A stretch of 64,000 bases of DNA from Avena insularis. Taxonomy: Eukaryota > Streptophyta > Magnoliopsida > Poales > Poaceae. The stretch's first letter is position 1, and the number at the start of each line of letters is the position of its first letter. The position numbers and the translations under genes are program-made. Below, one piece after another: positions 53,275-64,000 of the stretch. Location: assembly GCA_023614405.1 (NCBI GenBank), contig CM042696.1, positions 340,061,211 through 340,125,210 on the forward strand, in the 5' to 3' direction. The notes beneath the pieces were generated by a model. The model was not told the DNA's origin. It made no database searches and was given only the letters and a program-made list of their open reading frames with translations.

Positions 53275-56096
53275 GTGGATCCATGTGTGGTTTGTGGAAA
53301 AAACAGACAAGCAATGACTCTGGCTATGGTTCATGAAAAGAACACACATGGAATGACACTGGTGGATCCATGTGTGGTTTGTGAGAAGAACAGACATGCA
53401 ATGACACTGGTGGATCCATGTGTGGTTTGTTTAGAGGAACAAACATGCAATGACACTGGGTATGGGTCATGAAAATAATAGACATGCAATGACACTGATG
53501 GATCCTTATGTGGTTTGTTTAGAAGAACACACATGCAATGACTCTAGATGTGGTTCATGAAAAGAACACACATGCAATGACATAGGTGGATCCATGTGTG
53601 GTTTGTGAGAAGAACAGACATGCAATCACACTGGTGGATCCTTATGTGGTTTGTTTAGAAGAACACACATGCAATGCCTCTAGTTGTGGTTCATGAAAAG
53701 AACACACTTGCAATGACACTGGTGGATCCATGTGTGCCTTGTGAGAAGAACATACAGACAATGACATAGGTGGATCCATGTGTGGTCTGTTTAGAGGAAC
53801 AAACATGCAATGACTCTAGTTGTGGTTCATGAAAATAACACACATGCAATGACACTGGTGGATCCATGTGTGGTTTGTGGAAAGAACAGACATGCAATGA
53901 CACTGGTTGGGTTCATGAAAATAACACACATGCAATGACACTGGTGGATCCATGTGTGGTTTGTGAGAAGAACAGACATGCAATGACACTGGTGGATCCA
54001 TGTGTGGTTTGTGGAAAGAACAGACATGCAATGACTCTAGCTGTGGTTCATGAAAAGAACACACATGCAATGACACTGGTGGATCCATGTGTGGTTTGTG
54101 AGAAGAACTGACATGCAATGACACTGGTGGATCCATGTGTGGTTTATCAAAAGAACACACATGCAATGACATTGGTGTATCCTTATGTGGTTTGTGAGAA
54201 GAACACACATGCAATGACTCTAGATGTGGTTCATGAAAAGAACACACAAGCAATGCCACTGGTGGATCCATATGTGGTTTGTGGAAGGAACAGACATGCA
54301 ATGACACAGGGTGTGGTTCATGAAAAGAACACACATGCGATGACACTGGTGTATCCTTATGTGGTTTGTGAGAAGAACACACATGCAATGACACTGGTGT
54401 ATCCTTATGTGGTTTGTGAGAAGAACACACATGCAATGACTCTAGCTGTGGTTCATGAAAAGAACACACATGCAACGACACTGGTGGATCCATATGTGTT
54501 TTGTGGAAGGAACGGACATGCAATGACTCTAGATGTGGTTCATGAAAAGAACAGACATGATATGACACTGGTGGATCCATGTGTGGTTTGTGGAAAGAAC
54601 AGACATGCAATGACTCTAGCTGTGGTTCATGAAAAGAACACACATGCAATGACACTGGTGGATCCATGTGTTGTTTGTGAGAAGAACAGACATGCAATGA
54701 CTCAAGCTGTGGTTCATGAAAAGAACACACATGCAATGACACTGGTGGATCCATGTGTGGTTCATGAGAAGAATAGACATGTAATCACACTAGGTGGATC
54801 CATGTTTGGTTTGTGGAAAGAACAGACATGCAATGACTCTAGCTGTGGTTCATGAAAAGAACACGCATGCAATGACACTGGTGGATCCATGTGTGGTTTG
54901 TGAGAAGAACAGACATGCAATGACACTGGTGGATCCATGTGTGGTTTGTTTAGAGGACCAGACATGCAATGACACTGGGTGTGGTTCATGAAAAGAACAG
55001 ACATGCAATGACACTGGTGGATCCTTATGTGGTTTGTTTAGAAGAACACACATGCAATGACTCTAGCTGTGGTTCATGAAAAGAACACACATGCAATGAC
55101 ACTGGTGGATCCATGTGTGGTTCATGAGAAGAACACACATGCAATCACACTTGGTGGATCCATGTGTGGTTTGTGGAAAGAACATACATGCAATGACTCT
55201 GGCTATGGTTCATGAAAAGAACACACATGGAATGACACTGGTGGATCCATGTGTGGTTTGTGAGAAGAACAGACATGCAATGACACTGGTGGATCCATGT
55301 GTGGTTTGTTTAGAGGAACAAACATGCAATGACACTGGGTGTGGTTCATGAAAAGAACAGACATGCAATGACACTGATGGATCCTTATGTGGTTTGTTTA
55401 GAAGAACACACATGCAATGACTCTAGATGTGGTTCATGAAAAGAACACACATGCAATGACACAGGTGAATCCATGTGTGGTTTGTGAGAAGAACAGACAT
55501 GCAATCACACTCGTGGTTCCTTATGTGGTTCATTTAGAAGAACACACATGCAATGCCTCTAGTTGTGGTTCATGAAAAGAACACACATGCAATGACACTG
55601 GTGGATCCATGTGTGCTTTGTGAGAAGAACAGACAGACAATGACATAGGTGGATCCATGTGTGGTTTGTTTATAGGAACAAACATGCAATGACACTAGGT
55701 GTGGTTTATAAAAAGAACAGACATGCAATGAAACTGGTGGATCCTTATGTGGTTTGTTTAGAAGAACACACATGCAATGACTCTAGCTGTGGTTCATGAA
55801 AATAACACACATGCAATGACACTGGTGGATCCATGTGTGGTTTGTGGAAAGAACAGACATGCAATGACACTGGGTGAGGTTCATGAAAATAACACACATA
55901 CAATGACACTGGTGGATCCATGTGTGGTTTGTGAGAAGAACATACATGCAATGACACTGGTGGATCCTTATGTGGTATGTTTAGAAGAACACACATGCAA
56001 TGACTCTAGCTGTGGTTCATGAAAAGAACACACATGCAATGACACTAGTGGATCCATGTGTGGTTCATGAGAAGAACAGACGTGCAATCACACTAG
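53275..56096 (+). repeat. Higher-order repeat, internally deleted copy (2.82 kb)
   Basis: It begins and ends like the 5.45-kb block but lacks about 2.6 kb of its middle. Near 53811 it skips about 88 bp, and near 53980 it jumps from sequence like 48.6 kb to sequence like 51.2 kb. From there to 56096 it matches 51.2-53.27 kb at an offset of about 2,817-2,822 bp. Confidence 0.8.
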
Positions 56097-59000
56097 GTGG
56101 ATCCATGTGTGGTTTGTGGAAAAAACAGACAAGCAATGACTCTGGCTATGGTTCATGAAAAGAACACACATGGAATGACACTAGTGGATCCATGTGTGGT
56201 TTGTGAGAAGAACAGACATGCAATGACACTGGTGGATCCATGCGTGGTTTGTTTAGAGGAACAAACATGCAATGACACTGGGTATGGGTCATGAAAATAA
56301 TAGACATGCAATGACACTGATGGATCCTTATGTGGTTTGTTTAGAAGAACACACATGCAATGACTCTAGATGTGGTTCATGAAAAGAACACACATGCAAT
56401 GACATAGGTGGATCCATGTGTGGTTTGTGAGAAGAACAGACATGCAATCACACTGGTGGATCCTTATGTGGTTTGTTTAGAAGAACACACATGCAATGCC
56501 TCTAGTTGTGGTTCATGAAAAGAACACACATGCAATGACACTGGTGGATCCATGTGTGCCTTTTGAGAAGAACATACAGACAATGACATAGGTGGATCCA
56601 TGTGTGGTCTGTTTAGAGGAACAAACATGCAATGATACTGGGTGTGGTTCATGAAAAGAACAGACATGCAATGACACAGGTGGATCCTTATGTGGTTTGT
56701 TTAGAAGAATAAACATGCAATGACTCTAGTTGTGGTTCATGAAAATAACACACATGCAATGACACTGGTGGATCCATGTGTGGTTTGTGGAAAGAACAGA
56801 CATGCAATGACACTGGTTGGGTTCATGAAAATAACACACATGCAATGACACTGGTGGATCCATGTGTGGTTTGTGAGAAGAACAGACATGCAATGACACT
56901 GGTGGATCCTTATGTGGTTTGTTTATAAGAACACACATGCAATGACTCTAGCTGTGGTTCATGAAAAGAACACACATGCAATGACACTGGTGGATCCATG
57001 TGTGGTTCATGAGAAGAACAAACATGCAATCACACTAGGTGGATCCGTGTGTGGTTTGTTTAGAGGAACAGACATGCAATGACTCTGGCTATGGTTCATG
57101 AAAGGAACACACATGCAATGACACTGGTGGATCCATGTGTGGTTAATGAGAAGAACAGACAAGCAATCACAATGGTTGTGGTTCATGAAAAGAACATACA
57201 TTCAATGACACTGGTGGATCAATGTGTGGTTTGTGGTAGAACAAACATGCAATGACTCTAGCTGTGGTTCATGAAAAGAACGCACATGCAATGACACTGG
57301 TGGATCCATGTGTGGTTTGTGAGAAGAATAGACATGCAATGACACTGGTGGACCCATGCGTGGTTTATGAAAAGAACACACATGCAATGACATTGCTGTA
57401 TCCTTATGTGGTTTGTGAGAAGAACACACATGCAATGACTCTAGATGTGGTTCATGAAAAGAACACACAAGCAATGACACTGGTGGATCCATATGTGGTT
57501 TGTGGAAGGAACAGACATGCAATGACACAGGGTGTGGTTCTTGAAAAGAACACACATGCAATGATACTGGTGTATCCTTATGTGGTTTGTGAGAAGAACA
57601 CACATTCAATGACACTGGTGTATCCTTATGTTGTTTGTGAGAAGAACACACATGCAATGACTCTAGCTGTGGTTCATGAAAAGAACACACATGCAACGAC
57701 ACTGGTGGATCCATATGTGGTTTGTGGAAGGAACGGACATGCAATGACTCTAGATGTGGTTCATGAAAAGAACACACATGATATGACACTGGTGGATCCA
57801 TGTGTGGTTTGTGGAAAGAACAGACATGCAATGACTCTAGCTGTGGTTCATGAAAAGAACACACATGCAATGACACTGGTGGATCCATGTGTTGTTTGCG
57901 AGAAGAACAGACATGCAATGACTGAAGCTGTGGTTCATGAAAAGAACACACATACAATGACACTGGTGGATCCACGTGTGGTTCATGAGAAGAATAGACA
58001 TGCAATCACACTAGGTGGATCCATGTGTGGTTTGTGGAAAGAACAGACATGCAATGACTCTGGCTGTGGTTCATGAAAAGAACACGCATGCAATGAGACT
58101 GGTGGATCCATGTGTGGTTTGTGAGAAGAATAGACATGCAATGACACTGGTGGATCCATGTGTGGTTTGTTTAGAGGACCAGACATGCAATGACACTGGG
58201 TGTGGTTCATGAAAAGAACAGACATGCAATGACACTGGTGGATCCTTATGTGGTTTGTTTAGAAGAACACACATGGAATGACTCTAGCCGTGGTTCATGA
58301 AAATAACACACATGGAATGACACTGGTGGATCCATGTGTGGTTCATGAGAAGAAAAGACATGCAATCACACTAGGTGGATCCATGTGTGGTTTGTGGAAA
58401 GAACAGACATGCAATGACTCTGGCTATGGTTCATGAAAAGAACACACATGGAATGACACTGGTGGATCCATGTGTGGTTTGTGAGAATAACGTACATGCA
58501 ATGACACTGGTGGATCCATGTCTGGTTTGTTTAGAGGAACAAACATGCAATGACACTAGGTGTGGTTCATGAAAAGAACATACATGCAATGACACTGATG
58601 GATCCTTATGTGGTTTGTTTAGAAGAACACACATGCAATGACTCTAGATGTGGTTCATGAAAAGAACACATATGCAATGACACGGGTGGATCCATGTGAG
58701 GTTTGTGAGAAGAACAGACATGCAATCACACTGGTGGATCCTTATGTGGTTTGTTTAGAAGAACACACATGCAATGCCTCTAGTTGTGGTTCATGAAAAT
58801 AACACACATGCAATGACACTGGTGGATCCATGTGTGCTTTGTGAGAAGAACAGACAGACAATGACATAGGTGGATCCATGTGTGGTTTGTTTAGAGGAAC
58901 AAACATGCAATAACACTAGGTGTGGTTCATGAAAATAATAGACATGCAATGACACTGGTGGATCCTTATGTGGTTTGTTTAGAAGAACACACATGCAATG

Positions 59001-60540
59001 ACTCTAGTTGTGGTTCATGAAAAGAACACACATGCAATGACACTGGTGGATCCATGTGTGGTTTGTGGAAAGAACAGACCTGCAATGACACTGGGTGAGG
59101 TTCATGAAAATAACACACATGCAATGACACTGGTGGATCCATGTGTGGTTTGTGAGAAGAACATACATGCAATGACACTGGTGGATCCTTATGTGGTTTT
59201 TTTAGAAGAACACACATGCAATGACTCTAGCTATGGTTCATGAAAAGAACACACATGCAATTACACTGGTGGATCCATGTGTGGTTTGTTTAGACGAACA
59301 TACATGCAATGACTCTGGCTATGGATCATGAAAGGAACACCGATGCAATGACACCGGTGGATCCATGTGTGGTTCATGAGAAGAACAGACATGCAATCAC
59401 ACTGGTTGTGGTTCATGAAAAGAACATACATTCAATGACACTGGTGGATCCATGTGTGGTTTGTGGAAAGAACAGACATGCAATGACTCTAGCTGTGGTT
59501 CATGAAAAGAACACACATGCCATGACACTGGTGGATCCATGTGTGGTTTGTGAGAAGAACTGACATGCAATGACACTGGTGGATCCATGTGTGGTTTATC
59601 AAAAGAACACACATGCAATGACATTGGTGTATCCTTATGTGGTTTGTGAGAAGAACACACATGCAATGACTCTAGATGTGGTTCATGAAAAGAACACACA
59701 AGCAATGCCACTGGTGGATCCATATGTGGTTTGTGGAAGGAACAGACATGCAATGACACAGGGTGTGGTTCATGAAAAGAACACACATGCAATGACACTG
59801 GTGTATCCTTATGTGGTTTGTGAGAAGAACACACATGCAATGACACTGGTGTATCCTTATGTGGTTTGTGAGAAGAACACACATGCAATGACTCTAGCTG
59901 TGGTTCATCAAAAGAACACACATGCAACGACACTGGTGGATCCATATGTGTTTTGTGGAAGGAACGGACATGCAATGACTCTAGATGTGGTTCATGAAAA
60001 GAACAGACATGATATGACACTGGTGGATCCATGTGTGGTTTGTGGAAAGAACAGATATGCAATGACTCTAGCTGTGGTTCATGAAAAGAACACACATGCA
60101 ATGACACTGGTGGATCCATGTGTTGTTTGTGAGAAGAACAGACATGCAATGACTCAAGCTGTGGTTCATGAAAAGAACACACATGCAATGACACTGGTGG
60201 ATCCATGTGTGGTTCATGAGAAGAATAGACATGTAATCACACTAGGTGGATCCATTTTTGGTTTGTGGAAAGAACAGACATGCAATGACTCTAGCTGTGG
60301 TTCATGAAAAGAACATGCATGCAATGACACTGGTGGATCCATGTGTGGTTTGTGAGAAGAAGAGACATGCAATGACACTGGTGGATCCATGTGTGGTTTG
60401 TTTAGAGGACCAGACATGCAATGACACTGGGTGTGGTTCATGAAAAGAACAGACATGCAATGACACAGGTGGATCCTTATGTGGTTTGTTTAGAAGAACA
60501 CACATGCAATGACTCTAGCTGTGGTTCATGAAAAGAACAC
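56097..60540 (+). repeat. Higher-order repeat, ~5.45 kb, copy 3 (partial)
   Basis: Matches copy 1 at an offset near 8,269 bp over about 4.4 kb, including rare variants such as AATAACGTACATG / AATAACGGACATG (58485, 50216) and AGGAACACCGATGC (59334, 51065). It loses similarity near 60.54 kb. Confidence 0.8.
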
Positions 60541-61139
60541 ACATGCAATGACACTGGTGGATCCATGTGTGGTTCATGAGAAGAACACACATGCAATGAC
60601 TCTAGATGTGGTTCATGAAAAGAACACACATGCAATGACATTGGTGGATCCATGTGTGGTTCATGAGAAGAACAGACATGCAATCACACTGGTTGTGGTT
60701 CAAGAAAAGAACATACATTCAATGACACTAGTGGATCCATGTGTGGTTCATGAGAAGAACAGACATGCAATCACACTTGTTGTGGTTCATGAAAAGAACA
60801 TACATTCAATAACACTGGTTGATCCATGTGTGGTTTGTGGAAAGAATAGACATGCAATGACTCTAGCTGTGGTTCATGAAAAGAACACACATGCAATGAC
60901 ACTGGTGGATCCATGTGTGGTTTGTGAGAAGAACAGACATGCAATGACACTGGTGGATCCATGTGTGGTTTATAAAAAGAACACACATGAAATGACATTG
61001 GTTATCCTTATGTGGTTTGTGAGAAGAACACACATGCAATGACTCTAGATGTGGTTCATGAAAAGAACACATAAGCAATGACACTAGTGGATCCATATGT
61101 GGTTTGTGGAAGGAAAAGACATGCAATGAAACAGGGTGT

Positions 61140-62130
61140 GGTTCATGAAAAGAACACACATGCAATGACACTGGTGTATCCTTATGTGGTTTGTGAGAAG
61201 AACACACATGCAATGACTCTAGATGTGGTTCAAGAAAAGAACACACATGCAATGACACTAGTGGATCCATATGTGGTTTGTGGAAGGAACAGACATGCAA
61301 TGACTCTAGTTGTGGTTCATGAAAATATCAGACAAGCAATGACACTGGTGGATCCATGTGTGGTTTGTGGAAAGAACAGACATGCAATGACTCTAGCTGT
61401 GGTTCATGAAAAGAACACACATGCAATGACACTGGTGGATCCATGTGTGGTTTGTGAGAAGAACATACATGCAATGACTCTAGTTGTGGTTCATGAAAAG
61501 AACACACATACAATGACACTGGTGGATCCATGTGTGGTTCCTAAGAAGAACAGACATGATATCACACTAGGTGGATCCGTGTGTGGTTTGTGGAAAGAAC
61601 AGACATGCAATGACTATGGCTGTGGTTCATGAAAACAACACACATGCAATGACACTCGTGGATCCATGTGTGGTTTGTGAGAAGAACAGACATGCAATGA
61701 CACTGGTGGATCCATGCGTGGTTTGTTTAGAGGAACACACATGAAATGACACTGGGTGTGGTTCATGAAAAGAACAGACATGCAATGACACTGGTGGATC
61801 CTTATGTGGTTTGTTTAGAAGAACACACATGCAATGACTCTAGCTGTGGTTCATGAAAAGAACACACATACAATGGCACTGGTGGATCCATGTGTGGTTT
61901 GTGAGAAGAACAGACATGCAATCACACTGGTGGATCCTTATGTGGTTTGTTTAGAACAACACAATTGCAATGACTCTAGTTGTGGTTCATGAAAAGAACA
62001 CACATGCAATGACACTGGTGGATCCATGTGTGCTTTGTGAGAAGACCAGACATGCAATGACATAGGTGGATCCATGTGTGGTTTGTTTAGAGGAACAAAC
62101 ATGCAATGACACTAGGTATGGTTCATGAAA
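61140..62130 (+). repeat. Distant ~1-kb duplicate of 40700-41690
   Basis: Order and spacing of rare variants match 40700-41690 at a constant offset of 20,439 bp: GGTTCCTAAGAAG versus GGTTCCTGAGAAG, GAAAACAACACAC, and the GTGTGCTTTGTGAGAAG monomer. This is the longest-distance copy I noticed. Confidence 0.7.
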
Positions 62131-62404
62131 AGAACACACATGCAGTGACATTGGTGTATCCTTATGTGGTTTGTGAGAAGAACACACATGCAATGACTCT
62201 AGATGTGGTTCATGAAAAGAACACATAAGCAATGACACTAGTGGATCCATATGTGGTTTGTGGAAGGAAAAGACATGCAATGACACAGGGTGTGGTTCAT
62301 GAAAAGAACACACATGCAATGACACTGGTGTATCCTTATGTGGTTTGTGAGAAGAACACACATGCAATGACTCTAGCTGTGGTTCATGAAAAGAACACAC
62401 ATGA

Positions 62405-64000
62405 TGTAACACCCTCAAATCAGCCCTATGCAACTTTTAGCGCTTCCCGCCAAACCCGCATAGAAACGATTCAAGGACGCCCACTAGGCACTTTCATGCG
62501 GGTGGAAAACGAAGTAATACCATTACACATTAGTCCATGATGGAACCCACAGAACATATATATACAAATATGACTCCATGAGTCAAGAATAAATATATAC
62601 TATACAAAGATCCAAATCACCTTGAAAACGATAGAGCGTCCAACTATGGACAAGATGCAAATGGGGCTACGAGCCCTGAAGAATAACCAATGGCGTCCAT
62701 AACCCTGCCCAGGCCAAGCCGGAAGGGTAACCCTACTAACGATGTCGAACTCGAACCTGCTAAAACAAAAGGGGTGCCGACAAAGGGCAAGGGAAAAAGA
62801 GGAGCGTCAGTACTAAGGCCAGTACACGGTGAGGCTAGAATTCGGCGGTCCTCGCCTACATAGGTATGGTGGATCAAGCAAAGACAAAGAAGCACTAAAC
62901 AACCTATATGACTCGAGAAACTGGCGCATTAGAGAGGGGTAAGAAAGACCTATCCGAATCCAACCTGATACTACCACCAATCATACCCATCCTGGTGTTC
63001 CCCCTCGAGACCAAACGAGGAAGTCAAACCAAGGAACTCACACAGTTGGCAGTTTTATTCATTCCATTATAGTTGCAGCATTTACTAGTCAGCTATATAG
63101 CATGAGTCATCCTGATAGCATAAGTAGTGGGCAGTTTTAGTTAACATTCCGTTGTAGATGGAACATTTACTAGTCCGATATAATTGTCCCGAGGAATCCC
63201 AAAACCCAGCAATTGTTGGCACTTTTATCACATTCCATTGGAGTTGCAATACTTACTAGGCAGGTATAGTGTCACACAGATCACCACATATCCACTAGTT
63301 GTTGGCATTTTTATTATCCATTCCATTGTAGTGAAGCTGAATTACTAGTCACATATTCAGTCAAAATTATATCACTACTTTAGTTATGCTTGTCTATGAT
63401 CGAGATACTGTGCTCCAAGTCATCCATAACCGTGGACATGGCTTTCAGAAAGATTTACCCTGCAGGGGTGCACAAATAGCAACACACACACAATCAACCT
63501 CGGAAAAACCAAATCAAAACCCAACGAGGCTTTCACGACAAAGCAATCACAGGATTCATAAAATATTTCAGGGGGCCACCCCATTAAGCTACCCGCAACG
63601 AAGTTGGCCAGCTCCGAGACGGACCCAAGGTTTGCGCCAATGGCTGTAAACGACTGGGAACCTGAAAGTGTGACTGGGCTTGTCGATACCGCGAAAACAC
63701 TCCGCATCCTAAACAGAACAGGTGCTCCACGCACAATCGTAAATAAAGCAGTAAAGCATGGCATAAGTACAGGATAGTAATAAAACCCCAAACTAGTTTG
63801 TGGCCCCAAGAAATAAGAAATGAATCAAGCTCTTGCTAAGGGGGATTCATAGACTCTCCTGGATGTGGATAGTGCGAATAGTCAAGGAACAGGTATCAAG
63901 TACTCGGGGCCTACGGGACATAAGTGGGCATAAAAGCCAAAGCATATATTGCCCACCGGTGCCTCTTTCATTAGTTATCACAACAATTTAATAGTTGTAA
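62405..64000. mobile_element. Non-satellite right flank, probable end of a second LTR element
   Basis: At 62404/62405 the satellite stops within a monomer (AACACACATGA) and DNA beginning TGTAACACCCTCAAATC follows. Many grass LTR retrotransposons start with TGTRACACCC, so this is probably an LTR edge with the element running off the window. No matching second end, primer site or protein domain is visible in the 1.6 kb shown, so family and strand are unknown. A TATA-like ACATATATATAC lies near 62557. Open frames here (up to about 129 codons) have no recognisable domain. It could instead be ordinary flanking DNA. Confidence 0.45.
63045..63360 (+). repeat. Four degenerate ~85-bp tandem repeats
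   Basis: Copies start near 63045, 63127, 63215 and 63301 (spacing 82, 88 and 86 bp). Each reads roughly GTTGGCA-TTTTA, then CATTCCATTGTAGTTG, then A-CATTTACTAGTC. They are diverged from one another and unrelated to the satellite. Short tandem repeats inside LTRs are common in grass elements, which would fit the LTR interpretation. Confidence 0.75.

Larger units (their letters stand above)
23828..62404 (+). repeat. Satellite array, right block (39/48/49-bp monomers)
   Basis: Same family and orientation as 1-15290, here 38.6 kb without foreign insertions. From about 24.3 to 27 kb the 87-bp dimer pattern dominates, as at the left. From about 27 kb on, the 49-bp GTTTAGA variants become frequent and the open frames shorten. 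The block is a mosaic of duplicated segments (listed separately) and ends sharply at 62404 inside a monomer. Long open frames on both strands, for example 485 codons on the minus strand at 25502-26959, follow from monomer length and are not considered genes. Confidence 0.97.

Noticed and set aside
1..62404. Dozens of open frames of 60-501 codons on both strands across the array
   Set aside because: They consist only of 13- and 16-residue repeats, exist on both strands at the same places, begin and end wherever 49-bp monomers or indels shift the frame, and have no unique domain, introns or start context. They follow from monomer lengths divisible by three.
1..62404. CRISPR-like array (conserved core separated by variable parts)
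   Set aside because: The 'spacers' are the same few variants repeated many times, repeat and spacer lengths do not fit, there are no cas genes, and the retrotransposon shows a plant genome.
63386..63809. Open frames of 87 (plus) and 129 (minus) codons in the right flank
   Set aside because: They overlap on opposite strands, show no recognisable domain and lie in probable repeat DNA; no splice or promoter evidence.
62405..64000. Naming the right flank as a specific Triticeae Gypsy family
   Set aside because: Only one edge is visible and no primer site or protein domain is present; naming it would be a guess.
1..64000. Centromeric identity of the array
   Set aside because: Nothing here shows it: no centromeric retrotransposon was recognised and the copia element is of a type spread across chromosome arms. 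Location (subtelomeric, interstitial or centromeric) cannot be told from sequence alone.

Overview
This window is repetitive DNA from a grass genome, most likely a pooid grass (wheat, barley, rye or oat relatives). I found no host gene, tRNA or rRNA. The assignment rests on a BARE-1/Angela/WIS-like Ty1-copia retrotransposon. Its ~1.68-kb LTRs begin TGTTGGAATTATGCCC on the element's strand, its primer-binding site matches initiator-Met tRNA, and its degraded gag-pol has the copia order protease, integrase, reverse transcriptase, RNase H.

Layout. (1) 1-15290 is a head-to-tail satellite array that runs off the left edge. (2) 15291-23822 is the 8,532-bp retrotransposon on the minus strand, flanked by the 5-bp target duplication ACATG at 15286-15290 and 23823-23827. 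(3) 23828-62404 is the same satellite array resumed; joining the two flanks restores an ordinary satellite sequence. (4) 62405-64000 is non-satellite DNA. It starts abruptly with TGTAACACCC, typical of a second LTR retrotransposon whose other end lies outside, and it carries four degenerate copies of an ~85-bp repeat.

The satellite (about 54 kb here) is built from two related monomers: a short one of 39 bp and a long one of 48 or 49 bp. The long form equals the short form plus about 9 bp containing a BamHI site (GGATCC); the 49-bp form has one more base in a GTTTAGA variant. Short and long monomers often alternate as an 87-bp dimer. Blocks of 0.6 to 5.5 kb are duplicated again as higher-order repeats with offsets near 259, 1201, 1316, 2095, 2143, 2530, 2822, 3157, 5448, 8270 and 20439 bp. 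The copies look nearly identical, which implies recent unequal exchange or amplification.

Because 39 and 48 are multiples of three and the usual monomers have a stop-free frame on each strand, the array shows open frames of up to about 500 codons on both strands. I treat these as by-products of the repeat and not as genes. The retrotransposon cannot encode its own proteins: gag-pol carries at least eight frame breaks or stops, the gag zinc knuckle has lost two ligands, and the integrase has lost its catalytic Glu. Nothing here is a recognisable gene system; the unusual content is the satellite itself and how it evolves.
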